64,000 nucleotides of DNA from Mucilaginibacter sp. PPCGB 2223 (GTDB lineage Bacteria; Bacteroidota; Bacteroidia; Sphingobacteriales; Sphingobacteriaceae), in the NCBI RefSeq assembly GCF_001705515.1, contig NZ_MDJS01000001.1, forward strand, positions 868,001 to 932,000, written 5' to 3'. Made by a program: the position numbers and the translations under genes. Shown piece after piece: positions 1 to 6,863 of this stretch (position 1 is the first letter of the stretch; each line of letters starts with the position of its first letter). The notes below the pieces were generated by a model that saw only the letters and a program-made list of their open reading frames with translations, had not been told where the DNA came from and made no database searches.

Positions 1-259
1 GGGTGATCTTTTGGTTCGGCACAAAATCGTGAATGGCCCCGTTAAAACCATGCTTGTTTCCTTTCGGGTCGGTTGTTTCGAACTGGTAGCCGCCATGCTT
101 CTTGTTTTCGAGCTTCAGCACTTTGGTTCCCATCCATTGCTCCACGATCCCGGCTTCGGTGTAAGCTTTGAAAAGCAATCCGACCGGCAGGTCAAATTCG
201 CGGGTGATCAGCAGATCCTGCCTGCCGTCTTCGGCGGCGACTTTTGTTTTCAGTTCCAT
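1..259 (-). CDS. AHSA1/SRPBCC domain protein (3' end cut by window)
   Basis: Only the first 86 codons are inside the window; the C-terminus lies to the left. The protein opens MELKTKVAAEDG and contains ITREFDLPVGLLFKAYTEA followed by IVEQWMG, the usual start of an Activator-of-Hsp90-ATPase-homologue (AHSA1) SRPBCC fold: a first beta strand, then the helix carrying the conserved W. SRPBCC proteins form a deep hydrophobic ligand pocket; the ligand here is unknown. The ATG lies one base after the stop of the ArsR gene at 261-584, so the two are almost certainly one transcript and translationally coupled. The same ArsR plus AHSA1 pairing recurs at 2874-3688. The family call is good; the physiological role is unknown. 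Confidence 0.8.
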   Translation of the reverse strand, partial: MELKTKVAAEDGRQDLLITREFDLPVGLLFKAYTEAGIVEQWMGTKVLKLENKKHGGYQFETTDPKGNKHGFNGAIHDFVPNQKIT

Positions 260-260
260 A

Positions 261-584
261 CTATTTATCCGATTTATAATTTTTCATGATGCTCTCCAGT
301 TTGTTAAACCTGTCGTCCCACATTTGGCGGAAGGGTTCGATAAAGTCGGCTACCTGTTTCATGTTTTTGGCGTTGATATGGTAATAAACCTCACGGCCAT
401 TTTGCTGCTGACCGAGCAGTTCGCACTCAGTGAGTATCTGCAGGTGTTTGGATACCGTTGGCCGGGCAGTATCGAAATTGGCAGCGATGGCACCGGCCGT
501 CATGGTTTGTGTGGCCAGTAACAGCAGTATGGCACGACGGGTAGGGTCGGCTATGGCCTGGAAAACGTCTCGTCGTAAATTCAT
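261..584 (-). CDS. ArsR/SmtB-family HTH repressor (first of two)
   Basis: A 107-residue winged-helix protein. The N-terminus [16 protein letters not shown] is the signature of the SdpR-like ArsR subgroup. The recognition helix region is [13 protein letters not shown] (about residues 39-51) and the wing contains GREVYYHIN. No Cys pair for metal binding is present in the alpha-3 helix, so this is unlikely to be an arsenic or metal sensor; regulators of this subgroup often control an adjacent SRPBCC gene. It is the first gene of an operon with the AHSA1 protein at 1-259. Two 18-base dyads just upstream of the start overlap its promoter, which strongly suggests autorepression. A paralogue is at 3368-3688. 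Confidence 0.9.
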   Translation of the reverse strand: MNLRRDVFQAIADPTRRAILLLLATQTMTAGAIAANFDTARPTVSKHLQILTECELLGQQQNGREVYYHINAKNMKQVADFIEPFRQMWDDRFNKLESIMKNYKSDK

Positions 585-586
585 TG

Positions 587-604
587 TGTAGCTATTTGAC
601 TACA
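587..604. promoter_or_regulatory. Candidate ArsR-1 operator, downstream half
   Basis: The sequence TGTAGCTATTTGACTACA lies directly before the start codon of the ArsR gene (ATG at 584) and overlaps the -7 element at 603-610. It is an imperfect dyad that differs from the second copy at 613-630 at two bases. The two copies have a 26-base period. The operator role is an inference from position and symmetry. Confidence 0.65.
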
Positions 605-633
605 AATATAAATGTAGTTATTTAACTACACAA
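603..633 (-). promoter_or_regulatory. Promoter of ArsR-1/AHSA1 operon
   Basis: Read on the minus strand this is TTG (631-633), a 20-base spacer, then TATATTTG (603-610). That is a full match to the Bacteroidota housekeeping promoter (-33 TTG, -7 TAnnTTTG). The predicted transcript start is about 10-15 bases before the ArsR ATG, so the leader is very short. Confidence 0.75.
613..630. promoter_or_regulatory. Candidate ArsR-1 operator, upstream half
   Basis: TGTAGTTATTTAACTACA is a dyad with perfect eight-base arms (TGTAGTTA and TAACTACA) and a two-base centre. It fills the spacer between the -33 and -7 elements, so a bound dimer would block RNA polymerase. Its partner lies 26 bases away at 587-604. 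Confidence 0.7.
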
Positions 634-851
634 TTTATTTGAAGATTTTTTTTAAATGAAGAAATGTAGAAGGAGGGAAGCCTTATTTTTAAGATATGAG
701 AATTTTACTTTTACATCGTCTGGAAGTAAGGAAACAATCAAAAAATCTCTAAACAGGCAAACAGTTTTTGCTAAACGTATTTCCACGTTACAAAGGCCGA
801 TTTAAAGATCGGCGATCTGGACATTAGCCATCAACTCCCTGATATCTGTGC

Positions 852-2090
852 CTAAGGGGTTATTTTAGAATTTTTCCATTGATTAATGTCGCTGAGGTGG
901 GTTACTTGGGGTAATACAATCTCAGCGGAATAAGGGTGCATTTTTATCAATAATTCCCGCAAGGTTTTTACGTTCGCCTCTTTAAGCTGCTGGTCGATTT
1001 CCTGCTGGGAATAAAGTAATTGGTAACGTCTGGAAAGTTCACTGATGAATTCGGGCGTATATATATAATTAATGATCGCCGTCTGTTGCATTTGCTCGAT
1101 AGGTTTTAAAAATATAACCGCGTCATACGCATCGTCCATTTTGGTACCGGGTTTAACATTGAGCATCAGGTTTCCTACATAAGCATCTGTGCCAAATGGG
1201 GTATGATTGATATCAATTGCAACAGGGTAATTATTATATTTATCTGCGGCGTAGTCCCACAATCCATTAGCCATCCGGTCAAAATGATAGTTGAATCGTT
1301 CTGTTCCTGCTGCAGAGACGGATGTGCCGGGAGCAAGTTTCTTTACGGATTCTATAAACAAAGTGGCATTATTAATACGGATCGAATAAGTTTTGCCTGG
1401 ATTCCACTCATTAAAATAAGTATTGCAGTTCCATTGCAGTTGACCGTTTTTAGCACTAATCGCCTTGTAAGCATGCCTTGTATTGGTTAAGAATATGCCA
1501 CGTTCTGCTCCCTGGAAATGAAGCATGATATTGAGTATCGTCTGATACATATGGAAATCATAGTCGGCCAATGCATCACGAAAGGCGGCTAAGTCCTGCC
1601 TGTCGTTTATTCCACCCCAGTATACCGGAAAACCAACAGCGTAGACCTTGATTTTTTCGTTTGGCGGCAGTATTTGATTTACATGATAGATTGTTTTAAA
1701 CAGGTCGAAATACGTTTGGTATGGAAAACCTGTGCTATAGTCGTCTTGAAAAGCACGAAAAAGTAATGTCGAATCACAAACCGGCGAGTTTAAATAGGCA
1801 TTGATATATTTTTGGCTATTGCTCGGAACCACTTCTAAAAAAATATTGAGCTTTCGGCTGATAGAAGTGTCGCTTGCTATCTGCTGATAAAAAACAAATG
1901 GATCGGCCGCACTATGCAGCCCATCATCAAAGATCAGCAATGGATGGCTCGATAATTTTTCTTTTACAAATTCGAGAGGTCGTTTACCGTTTTTTACCAA
2001 TGTTTGAAGATAGGGCAGATAACGTAGCGTGTCGGCTTTTTGAGCAGATACGGTTAACGGGAATAATACGAGAAACCATAGTTTTTTCAT
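852..2090 (-). CDS. Secreted protein of unknown function
   Basis: A 412-residue protein. I start it at MKKLWFLVLFPLTVSAQ, a clear signal peptide ending in SAQ; an ATG 12 codons upstream would add charged residues before the signal and lies inside the likely leader. The mature part has no family I recognise with certainty. It contains LLIFDDGLHSAADPF near residue 52 and FLTNTRHAYKAI near residue 205, which loosely recall the His/Glu-containing motifs of the ChaN/Tiki and erythromycin-esterase-like folds; this is a weak resemblance only. It is monocistronic, faces the VOC gene's 3' end and has a strongly palindromic promoter (2128-2158), so it is probably under specific repression by a regulator not encoded next to it. 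Confidence 0.75.
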   Translation of the reverse strand: MKKLWFLVLFPLTVSAQKADTLRYLPYLQTLVKNGKRPLEFVKEKLSSHPLLIFDDGLHSAADPFVFYQQIASDTSISRKLNIFLEVVPSNSQKYINAYLNSPVCDSTLLFRAFQDDYSTGFPYQTYFDLFKTIYHVNQILPPNEKIKVYAVGFPVYWGGINDRQDLAAFRDALADYDFHMYQTILNIMLHFQGAERGIFLTNTRHAYKAISAKNGQLQWNCNTYFNEWNPGKTYSIRINNATLFIESVKKLAPGTSVSAAGTERFNYHFDRMANGLWDYAADKYNNYPVAIDINHTPFGTDAYVGNLMLNVKPGTKMDDAYDAVIFLKPIEQMQQTAIINYIYTPEFISELSRRYQLLYSQQEIDQQLKEANVKTLRELLIKMHPYSAEIVLPQVTHLSDINQWKNSKITP

Positions 2091-2127
2091 AGTCGTTGGT
2101 TTTTTGTCAGAAAATCCTAAGAGCACC

Positions 2128-2158
2128 TAAATATATACGAAATATTTCGTATATCAAA
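2128..2158 (-). promoter_or_regulatory. Promoter with a perfect 22-base palindrome in its spacer
   Basis: On the minus strand: TTTG (2155-2158), a 19-base spacer, then TATATTTA (2128-2135), one base off the TAnnTTTG consensus. The spacer is almost entirely a perfect palindrome at 2133-2154 with core ACGAAATATTTCGT. The transcript would lead into the secreted protein starting at 2090. The operator role is inferred. Confidence 0.6.
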
Positions 2159-2302
2159 TTTATCCTAAATTCTTTACAGAAAAAGAGTATTATAGTACAT
2201 TTTGAACTCAAAACTATGGTGGCTATAGGTTGAAGTAAAAATGCACAGCGGCCGAAACAGCCTGCATTTATTTTGCCACAGAGTGGGGATGAGGTAGCCA
2301 AC

Positions 2303-2338
2303 ACCGCAAAATAACAATGCCCCAGCAAAGCCGGGGCA
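2303..2338 (-). terminator. Terminator of the ArsR-2/AHSA1/VOC operon
   Basis: About 65 bases past the VOC stop codon on the minus strand, arms TGCCCC and GGGGCA (2318-2338, with inner GC pairs) are followed by ATTGTTATTTTG. The sequence around it resembles the hairpin at 3851-3886, including a shared GCAAAATAA block. Confidence 0.6.
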
Positions 2339-2404
2339 GTATTCAATTGGATTGATTTAACCAAGTCACATTACACGTAAGGGTCGCTTTTTCTTCGGTT
2401 AAAC

Positions 2405-2839
2405 TTACCCGTTATAATTGGGGTCAAATTCCACAATCCATTCGATACCGTATTTATCTCTAAACATTCCGGCGTATGTACCCCAGGGACTGTCGCCAAT
2501 TGGCCCTTCAACTTCTCCGCCTGCTGATAATCCGTTAAATATTTTATCTGCTTCTTCACGGCTCTCGGCATCCACGTATATTTTCGACCGGTTTTCATTC
2601 TCGCTTACACGACCGATAAACCCGGGAACATCGTTGGCTATTAACACGTTGTTTTTGCCAAGCGGCAAGCCGATGTACATGATTTTATTTGCCTCATCTT
2701 CGGCTATCTGAAACCCGGGGCCCGATAAATCCTTAAAACGGGTGATTTTTGTAAACTCGCCGCCGAAAACCGATTTGTAAAAGGTGAATGCTTCTTCGGC
2801 ATTGCCGTTAAAGTTGATCCAGGGATTAATTGCTCTCAT
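2405..2839 (-). CDS. VOC-fold protein (PhnB/glyoxalase-like)
   Basis: A 144-residue single-domain vicinal-oxygen-chelate protein of the PhnB/3-demethylubiquinone-methyltransferase-like subgroup. It opens AINPWINFNGNAEEAFTFYK and ends WGTYAGMFRDKYGIEWIVEF, the two hallmark beta-alpha-beta motifs of that subgroup. Such proteins are often found next to SRPBCC genes and ArsR regulators, but the substrate is not known. It is the third gene of the operon 3688 to 2405, following the AHSA1 gene after a 34-base gap. Residues that would bind metal in true glyoxalases are not all conserved in this subgroup, so enzymatic activity is not assured. Confidence 0.88.
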   Translation of the reverse strand: MRAINPWINFNGNAEEAFTFYKSVFGGEFTKITRFKDLSGPGFQIAEDEANKIMYIGLPLGKNNVLIANDVPGFIGRVSENENRSKIYVDAESREEADKIFNGLSAGGEVEGPIGDSPWGTYAGMFRDKYGIEWIVEFDPNYNG

Positions 2840-2873
2840 AATTTTTGTTTTAAATGATTGATTTTTCTATCTA

Positions 2874-3371
2874 TTATTTCTGCGATAAAGTGGCTAACAG
2901 ATCGTCCAGGTTTGTTAACGACATCGTAAAACCTATCCTGAAACCTTCCGATATTCTTTCCATCCGTTCAAGCGATTCGTTGTAAATGGTGATGACCACT
3001 TTTGTTTTGCCATCTTGTTCGCTAAAAGTGTGATCCCAGTCCGAACCCGGCAGTTCCCTGTTTTCGTCCTTATCGGCAAACGTATTGTACATCTTAAAAT
3101 TGGTTTTCGGGGTAATGGAGGTATACTCCTGTACCGACCAGCGTTCCTGCCCGTCGGGACTGATCATAGCATAAAACCTACGCCCGCCTACTTTAAAATC
3201 CATATACTTGGTTTTGGCGCGCATTGGTGCAGGCGCTATCCATCGGTCCAACAGTTCGGCTTTGGTAAAGGCATCCCATACCAGCGATTGCCCGGCATTA
3301 AACTCCCTGGTTATATAAACCGTTTTCGCTGCTTTGTCAACATTAAAATCAAATAGCAAATCGTTGTTCAT
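2874..3371 (-). CDS. AHSA1/SRPBCC domain protein
   Basis: A 165-residue AHSA1-type SRPBCC protein. Features are [19 protein letters not shown] near residue 18, LLDRWIAP (the conserved W), a central beta sheet with [13 protein letters not shown], and the long C-terminal helix [18 protein letters not shown] that closes the pocket in this fold. The ATG overlaps the TGA of the upstream ArsR gene by four bases (ATGA at 3368-3371), giving translational coupling. It is a paralogue of the truncated protein at 1-259. The ligand and function are unknown; in comparable operons the ArsR member represses the set. Confidence 0.88.
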   Translation of the reverse strand: MNNDLLFDFNVDKAAKTVYITREFNAGQSLVWDAFTKAELLDRWIAPAPMRAKTKYMDFKVGGRRFYAMISPDGQERWSVQEYTSITPKTNFKMYNTFADKDENRELPGSDWDHTFSEQDGKTKVVITIYNESLERMERISEGFRIGFTMSLTNLDDLLATLSQK

Positions 3372-3688
3372 GAGTTCTGTGTTTTAATTGTTGTTAATAA
3401 TTGGTCAAGTTGGTTAAATTGAGTTTCCCAGTTTTGCCTGAATTGGCCCAGCCAATGATCAAATTCCTGCATTTTCCTGGCATTAAAGTGATAGTAGATT
3501 TCCCTGCCGCTCTGTTCGGGTTTGATCAGATCGCATTCGTGCAATACTTTAATATGTTTCGATACTGCCTGCCGGGTCATATCAAATTTTTCGGCCATCG
3601 CGTTCGGTGTCAACGCCTGAATGGCCAGTAACGCTAAAATAGCCCGGCGTGTAGGGTCGGCAATGGCTTGAAATATATCCTGTTTCAT
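3368..3688 (-). CDS. ArsR/SmtB-family HTH repressor (second of two)
   Basis: A 106-residue winged-helix protein starting [22 protein letters not shown] longer open frame runs upstream to 3892 but crosses the promoter and operators, so the ATG at 3688 is the start. The recognition-helix region is [13 protein letters not shown] against [13 protein letters not shown] in the paralogue at 261-584, and its likely operator differs in sequence too. The wing carries GREIYYHFN. It heads the operon ArsR, AHSA1, VOC. No metal-binding Cys cluster is visible. Two dyads overlap its promoter, so autorepression is likely. Confidence 0.92.
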   Translation of the reverse strand: MKQDIFQAIADPTRRAILALLAIQALTPNAMAEKFDMTRQAVSKHIKVLHECDLIKPEQSGREIYYHFNARKMQEFDHWLGQFRQNWETQFNQLDQLLTTIKTQNS

Positions 3689-3706
3689 TTTATAATAACT
3701 AAATAA

Positions 3707-3722
3707 GCAACCTTCAGGTTGC
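3707..3722. promoter_or_regulatory. Candidate ArsR-2 operator, downstream half
   Basis: GCAACCTTCAGGTTGC is a perfect dyad with seven-base arms and a two-base centre. It abuts the -7 element and covers the expected transcript start of the ArsR-2 operon. It lies 26 bases from its partner at 3733-3748, the same spacing as the ArsR-1 pair. Confidence 0.7.
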
Positions 3723-3753
3723 AAATATATATGCAACTTTTGAGTTGCGCAAA
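3722..3753 (-). promoter_or_regulatory. Promoter of ArsR-2/AHSA1/VOC operon
   Basis: Minus strand: TTTG (3750-3753), a 20-base spacer, TATATTTG (3722-3729). Both the spacer length and the -7 octamer are identical to the ArsR-1 promoter at 603-633. A further perfect 14-base palindrome (GCAAATATATTTGC, 3749-3762) covers the -33 element. Confidence 0.75.
3733..3748. promoter_or_regulatory. Candidate ArsR-2 operator, upstream half
   Basis: GCAACTTTTGAGTTGC is a near-perfect dyad (one arm mismatch) filling the promoter spacer. It is the counterpart of the 613-630 site in the other ArsR promoter. Confidence 0.65.
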
Positions 3754-3850
3754 TATATTTGCATTTTTTTACTGATATACGGTAAAATGACTGGAAAGCT
3801 TGGTGGTAAATACATTTGTTAGGATAACTAAACCGCGTGGTTTGGCAACG

Positions 3851-3886
3851 CTGCAAAATAAAAATGCTCCGGCTATTTGCCGGGGC
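3851..3886 (-). terminator. Orphan minus-strand terminator
   Basis: On the minus strand an eight-base stem (GCCCCGGC and GCCGGAGC, 3866-3886, one GU pair) is followed by ATTTTTATTTTG. It looks like a good intrinsic terminator, but no minus-strand gene ends here: the next gene to the right (4086) is on the plus strand. It may have been separated from its operon, or may insulate the ArsR-2 promoter. Confidence 0.55.
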
Positions 3887-3897
3887 GTCCATTCGTG

Positions 3898-4010
3898 CTA
3901 AGCGGGGTGAATGGTAATCTATTAGAACACTCAGCGGGAATTTTAGAGGTTGTTAAAGAAATATTAGCGAACAAAATAACCTTAATATTGGCTTGGCAGG
4001 CTCAACAAAG
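3898..4010. repeat. Diverged ~110-base repeat, copy R1
   Basis: It begins with AGCGGGGTGAATGG, then a block with CTATTAGAACAC, then an AT-rich stretch ending in a GCAGGCT..ACAAAG block. The same blocks recur in the same order at 6717-6837. The two copies are clearly related but differ at many positions. They flank the SDR-SDR-AraC cassette. No open frame or inverted ends identify a known element. Confidence 0.55.
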
Positions 4011-4060
4011 TAAATTGACAGGCTCAACAAAATTTCCATTTCTGCATCCATCTACTTTTG
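3993..4060 (+). promoter_or_regulatory. Candidate AraC-activated promoter of the SDR genes
   Basis: A 17-base direct repeat, TTGRCAGGCTCAACAAA, occurs at 3993-4009 and 4015-4031, a 22-base period (about two helical turns). The second copy ends 21 bases before a -7 element TACTTTTG (4053-4060) and sits where a -33 element should be; no TTG is present there. This is the layout of an activator-dependent promoter, and an AraC-family gene lies at the end of the same operon. AraC binding is an inference. Confidence 0.6.
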
Positions 4061-4085
4061 TCCTATAATATTAAACAAAAGAAAA

Positions 4086-5078
4086 ATGGAAAAGAACAAT
4101 TATCAGGGTGCGTTACAACACCCATTGAGCTCAGGATTTAATGCCGCCTCAACTGCAAGCGAAGTAATGGAAGGTATCGACCTGACTGGAAAGAACGCTA
4201 TCGTAACCGGTGGTAATACAGGCATCGGTTTGGAGACCACCAGAGCGCTGGCCGCCGCGGGCGCGACCGTGATAGTACCTGCAAGAGATATTGAAAAAGC
4301 AAAGAAAAATCTGAAAGGCATTCCAAACGTAGAAATTGAGGCCATGGACCTCTTTCAGCCGGACACAATTGATGCGTTTGCAGCCAAATTCCGTGCATCA
4401 GGCAGGCCACTTCATTTACTGATCAATAATGCCGGTATCATGTGGGTGCCTTTGCAAAGGGATAGCCGTGGCATCGAATCGCAATTGGCAACCAATTACC
4501 TGGGACAGTTCCAACTGGTGGTCCGCTTATGGCCCGCACTGAAGAAAGCAACTGGCGCACGTGTGGTCAATGTTTCTTCCCAGGGGCATCATTTTGCGCC
4601 TTTCGATTTTGAGGACCCCAATTTTACCCGGCGTAAGTATGATACCCTTCAAGCTTATGGCCAATCCAAAACGGCCAGTAACCTGTTCGCGCTGGAACTG
4701 GATAGCCGCGCAAAAGCATTTCACATACGGGCTTATGCCCTGCATCCGGGCTCTATTGCCGGTACTGAACTGGCCAGGAACGCCGATATAGGACTATTTA
4801 AACAAATGGGTTTTTTGGACGAATATGGAAATATACGCCCTGAAGTGCTTGCCGGCCTGAAAACCATTCCGCAGGGGGCCGCTACTACCTTATGGTGCGC
4901 AACCAGCCCATTGCTCAACAACCTGGGTGGCGTTTACTGCGAGGATGGCGATATCGCTGCATTAGCTAATGGCTCGGGTACCGGTGGCGTACAACCCTAT
5001 GCCCTGGACGAAAGCAACGCCAAAAGACTTTGGGACCTAACGCAGGAAATGACCGGTATCACCTTTAACGTACAATAA
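4086..5078 (+). CDS. SDR-family oxidoreductase (retinol-dehydrogenase-like)
   Basis: A 330-residue short-chain dehydrogenase. The NAD(P)-binding TGGNTGIG motif is near residue 41, NNAG near residue 118, a Ser in NVSSQGH near residue 165, and the catalytic pair YGQSK near residue 190. The length and the 30-residue N-terminal extension fit the WW-oxidoreductase/retinol-dehydrogenase-like branch found in many bacteria. The substrate is unknown. It is the first gene of the cassette SDR, SDR, AraC; the second SDR begins three bases after its stop. The direct repeat at 3993-4031 suggests that the AraC protein at 5829 controls it. Confidence 0.93.
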   Translation: MEKNNYQGALQHPLSSGFNAASTASEVMEGIDLTGKNAIVTGGNTGIGLETTRALAAAGATVIVPARDIEKAKKNLKGIPNVEIEAMDLFQPDTIDAFAAKFRASGRPLHLLINNAGIMWVPLQRDSRGIESQLATNYLGQFQLVVRLWPALKKATGARVVNVSSQGHHFAPFDFEDPNFTRRKYDTLQAYGQSKTASNLFALELDSRAKAFHIRAYALHPGSIAGTELARNADIGLFKQMGFLDEYGNIRPEVLAGLKTIPQGAATTLWCATSPLLNNLGGVYCEDGDIAALANGSGTGGVQPYALDESNAKRLWDLTQEMTGITFNVQ

Positions 5079-5081
5079 ACC

Positions 5082-5810
5082 ATGAAAAAATTAAAAGGAA
5101 AAATCGCGCTGATCACAGGTGGCAATAGTGGTATCGGCCATGCGGCAGCCCAAGAACTCAAGGCGAACGGTGCTGAAGTGATCATTACCGGCCGGAGAAA
5201 AGAAGCGGTAGAAAAGGCTGCCTTAGAACTGGGCGTTACCGGTTTAATCGCCGACCAATCAAGTTTATTGGATATAGATGGCCTTGCAAAAGAGGTGATC
5301 GAAAAGTTTGGTAAAATAGATATACTGCTAATCAATGCGGGAGTCATGAAATTTGCCACGATAGAACTCATGCCGGAAACTATATTCGACGAAGTGATGA
5401 ACGTGAATTTCAAAGGGGCTTATTTCACGTTAAGTAAGTTTATCCCTGGTCTGAATGAAAGTGCCTCGGTGATCTTATTGTCGTCGACCTCTGCGCATAT
5501 CTCGCCGCCACAAGCCTCGGTTTATGCAGCCAGTAAGGCAGCGTTAAACGCGGTAATGAAAATCGCCGCGGTGGAGTTAGCACCCCGTAAGATCAGGGTC
5601 AATGCGGTGAGCCCGGGTCCGGTAGCTACGGAAATCATGAATAAGATCGGTTTGAATCAAACTCTGGAAGACCATATGATCAGCACCATTCCATTGGCCA
5701 GATTTGGCCAGCCGGCTGAAGTGGCCAAACTGGTTGCCTTTCTTGCCAGCGATGACGCGGCCTTTATTACGGGGGCCGAATACCTGATCGACGGCGGCCA
5801 ATGTATTTAA
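5082..5810 (+). CDS. SDR-family oxidoreductase
   Basis: A 242-residue classical SDR. Motifs: TGGNSGIG near residue 13, NAGV near residue 84, SSTSAH carrying the catalytic Ser near residue 135, YAASK (Tyr and Lys) near residue 149, and PGPVATE after it. The C-terminus YLIDGGQCI is the standard dimer/tetramer end of this class. Only three bases separate it from the upstream SDR, so the two are co-translated; two different SDRs in tandem may carry out successive or alternative reductions, but no substrate can be read from the sequence. Eighteen bases follow before the AraC gene. Confidence 0.94.
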   Translation: MKKLKGKIALITGGNSGIGHAAAQELKANGAEVIITGRRKEAVEKAALELGVTGLIADQSSLLDIDGLAKEVIEKFGKIDILLINAGVMKFATIELMPETIFDEVMNVNFKGAYFTLSKFIPGLNESASVILLSSTSAHISPPQASVYAASKAALNAVMKIAAVELAPRKIRVNAVSPGPVATEIMNKIGLNQTLEDHMISTIPLARFGQPAEVAKLVAFLASDDAAFITGAEYLIDGGQCI

Positions 5811-5828
5811 AAATGCTAAATTAGATCA

Positions 5829-6644
5829 ATGGAACATATCTCCAAATATTTAACCAAAGACATCAAACTATCCTGTTACGAGGACAAGTTGTTCAAATCA
5901 GACCTGATGTTCGAGGATCATATGTTGGTCTGGTTCATTTCGGGCGAAACAAAAATTGTACAGGCTGACGCTACGTTTTATTTCAAAACCGGTGATATTT
6001 TCCTGATCCCAAGAAACGAACTGGCGACGATCATCAACTATCCCCAAAATGGCCTGCCGCATAAAACCGTGGTGATGCATTTATCGACCGAGCGTTTGAA
6101 AAAGTTCTATGAAAAGATCGGGGTCAGCAAAAATATGCAGCCAAAACAAAAAATATACAGCTTCAGCAATCACCCGCTTTTAGAAAGCTGCTTGGCTTCC
6201 CTGATACCATATTTCAATGTGGAAGGGGAGTTTCCTGAAAGCCTGGCTGCTTTAAAAATTGAAGAGGCCATCAGCATCCTGCGGGTTATTGACCCGGGCG
6301 TAGACAGCATATTGGCAAACTTTGATGTTCCCGGTAAAATTGACCTGGTTAATTTCATGCATCGGAATTTCATGTTTAATATGTCCCTGGAAAAATTAGG
6401 TTACCTGACCGGCCGCAGCCTATCGACGTTTAACCGGGATTTCAAGAAGCTTTTCAATGAAACCCCTCAAAAATGGCTCACAGATAAAAGACTTGAACTG
6501 GCGTATTACCACTTAACCGAAAAAAAGAAAAAGCCAACTGAGGTCTACCTTGAAGTAGGTTTTGAAGACTTGTCCCATTTTTCTTTTGTATTCAAAAAGA
6601 AGTATGGCAGGTCTCCAAATCAATTGCTGTCGAATATACAATAG
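5829..6644 (+). CDS. AraC-family transcriptional regulator
   Basis: A 271-residue regulator with an N-terminal cupin-like sensing half (HMLVWFISGETKIVQADATF, then FKTGDIFLIPRNELA) and a C-terminal double-HTH AraC DNA-binding domain. The second HTH region reads EVGFEDLSHFSFVFKKKYGRSPNQ, matching the canonical AraC GF.D.S.F...FK...G.SP signature. It is the last gene of the SDR-SDR-AraC operon. It most likely activates that operon through the 22-base-period direct repeat at 3993-4031; the effector is unknown. A strong intrinsic terminator follows at 6669-6702. Confidence 0.93.
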   Translation: MEHISKYLTKDIKLSCYEDKLFKSDLMFEDHMLVWFISGETKIVQADATFYFKTGDIFLIPRNELATIINYPQNGLPHKTVVMHLSTERLKKFYEKIGVSKNMQPKQKIYSFSNHPLLESCLASLIPYFNVEGEFPESLAALKIEEAISILRVIDPGVDSILANFDVPGKIDLVNFMHRNFMFNMSLEKLGYLTGRSLSTFNRDFKKLFNETPQKWLTDKRLELAYYHLTEKKKKPTEVYLEVGFEDLSHFSFVFKKKYGRSPNQLLSNIQ

Positions 6645-6668
6645 CCATTAATTTCATGATATAAGATA

Positions 6669-6702
6669 AAAAGCCTGTAAGATAATATCTACAGGCTTTT
6701 AT
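6669..6702 (+). terminator. Terminator of the SDR-SDR-AraC operon
   Basis: Eleven-base arms AAAAGCCTGTA and TACAGGCTTTT with a ten-base loop. The A/T-rich flanks on both sides could let it work in both directions, including for the minus-strand operon ending at 6864. Confidence 0.8.
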
Positions 6703-6716
6703 GTGTTCTAAAATTT

Positions 6717-6837
6717 GCTCAGCGGGGTGAATGGGTCTCTATTAGAACACCTTGACGGGATTTTAATTGTAATCAAAGATATATTAATGAATAAAAATCC
6801 TTAATTAAGTTCACTTGCAACAGCAGGCTACCAAAGG
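6717..6837. repeat. Diverged ~110-base repeat, copy R2
   Basis: It carries the same ordered blocks as R1 at 3898-4010: AGCGGGGTGAATGG, then CTATTAGAACAC, an AT-rich middle, and a GCAGGCTACCAAAGG block. It lies between the AraC terminator and the 3' end of the envelope operon. Together R1 and R2 bracket the 2.7-kb cassette. Confidence 0.55.
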
Positions 6838-6863
6838 TTATCTAATAATTCTTGCTCAGCAGC

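Larger units (their letters stand above)
2091..2404. other. Gene-free stretch of 314 bases
   Basis: Apart from the palindromic promoter at 2128-2158 and the hairpin at 2303-2338, I see no gene here. An open frame on the minus strand (2107-2364) has no ribosome binding site, Cys/Phe-rich low-complexity composition and would overlap the promoter, so I do not call it. Confidence 0.6.

Noticed and set aside
852..2090. Assignment of the secreted protein as a ChaN/erythromycin-esterase family member
   Set aside because: Only two short stretches resemble those folds; this is too weak for a family call, so it stays unknown.
2107..2364. Minus-strand open frame of 85 residues
   Set aside because: It overlaps a promoter and terminator, has Cys/Phe-rich random composition and no ribosome binding site.
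3689..3892. N-terminal extension of the second ArsR gene
   Set aside because: The extra 68 residues cross the promoter and both operators and lack coding character; the paralogue starts at the equivalent of the chosen ATG.
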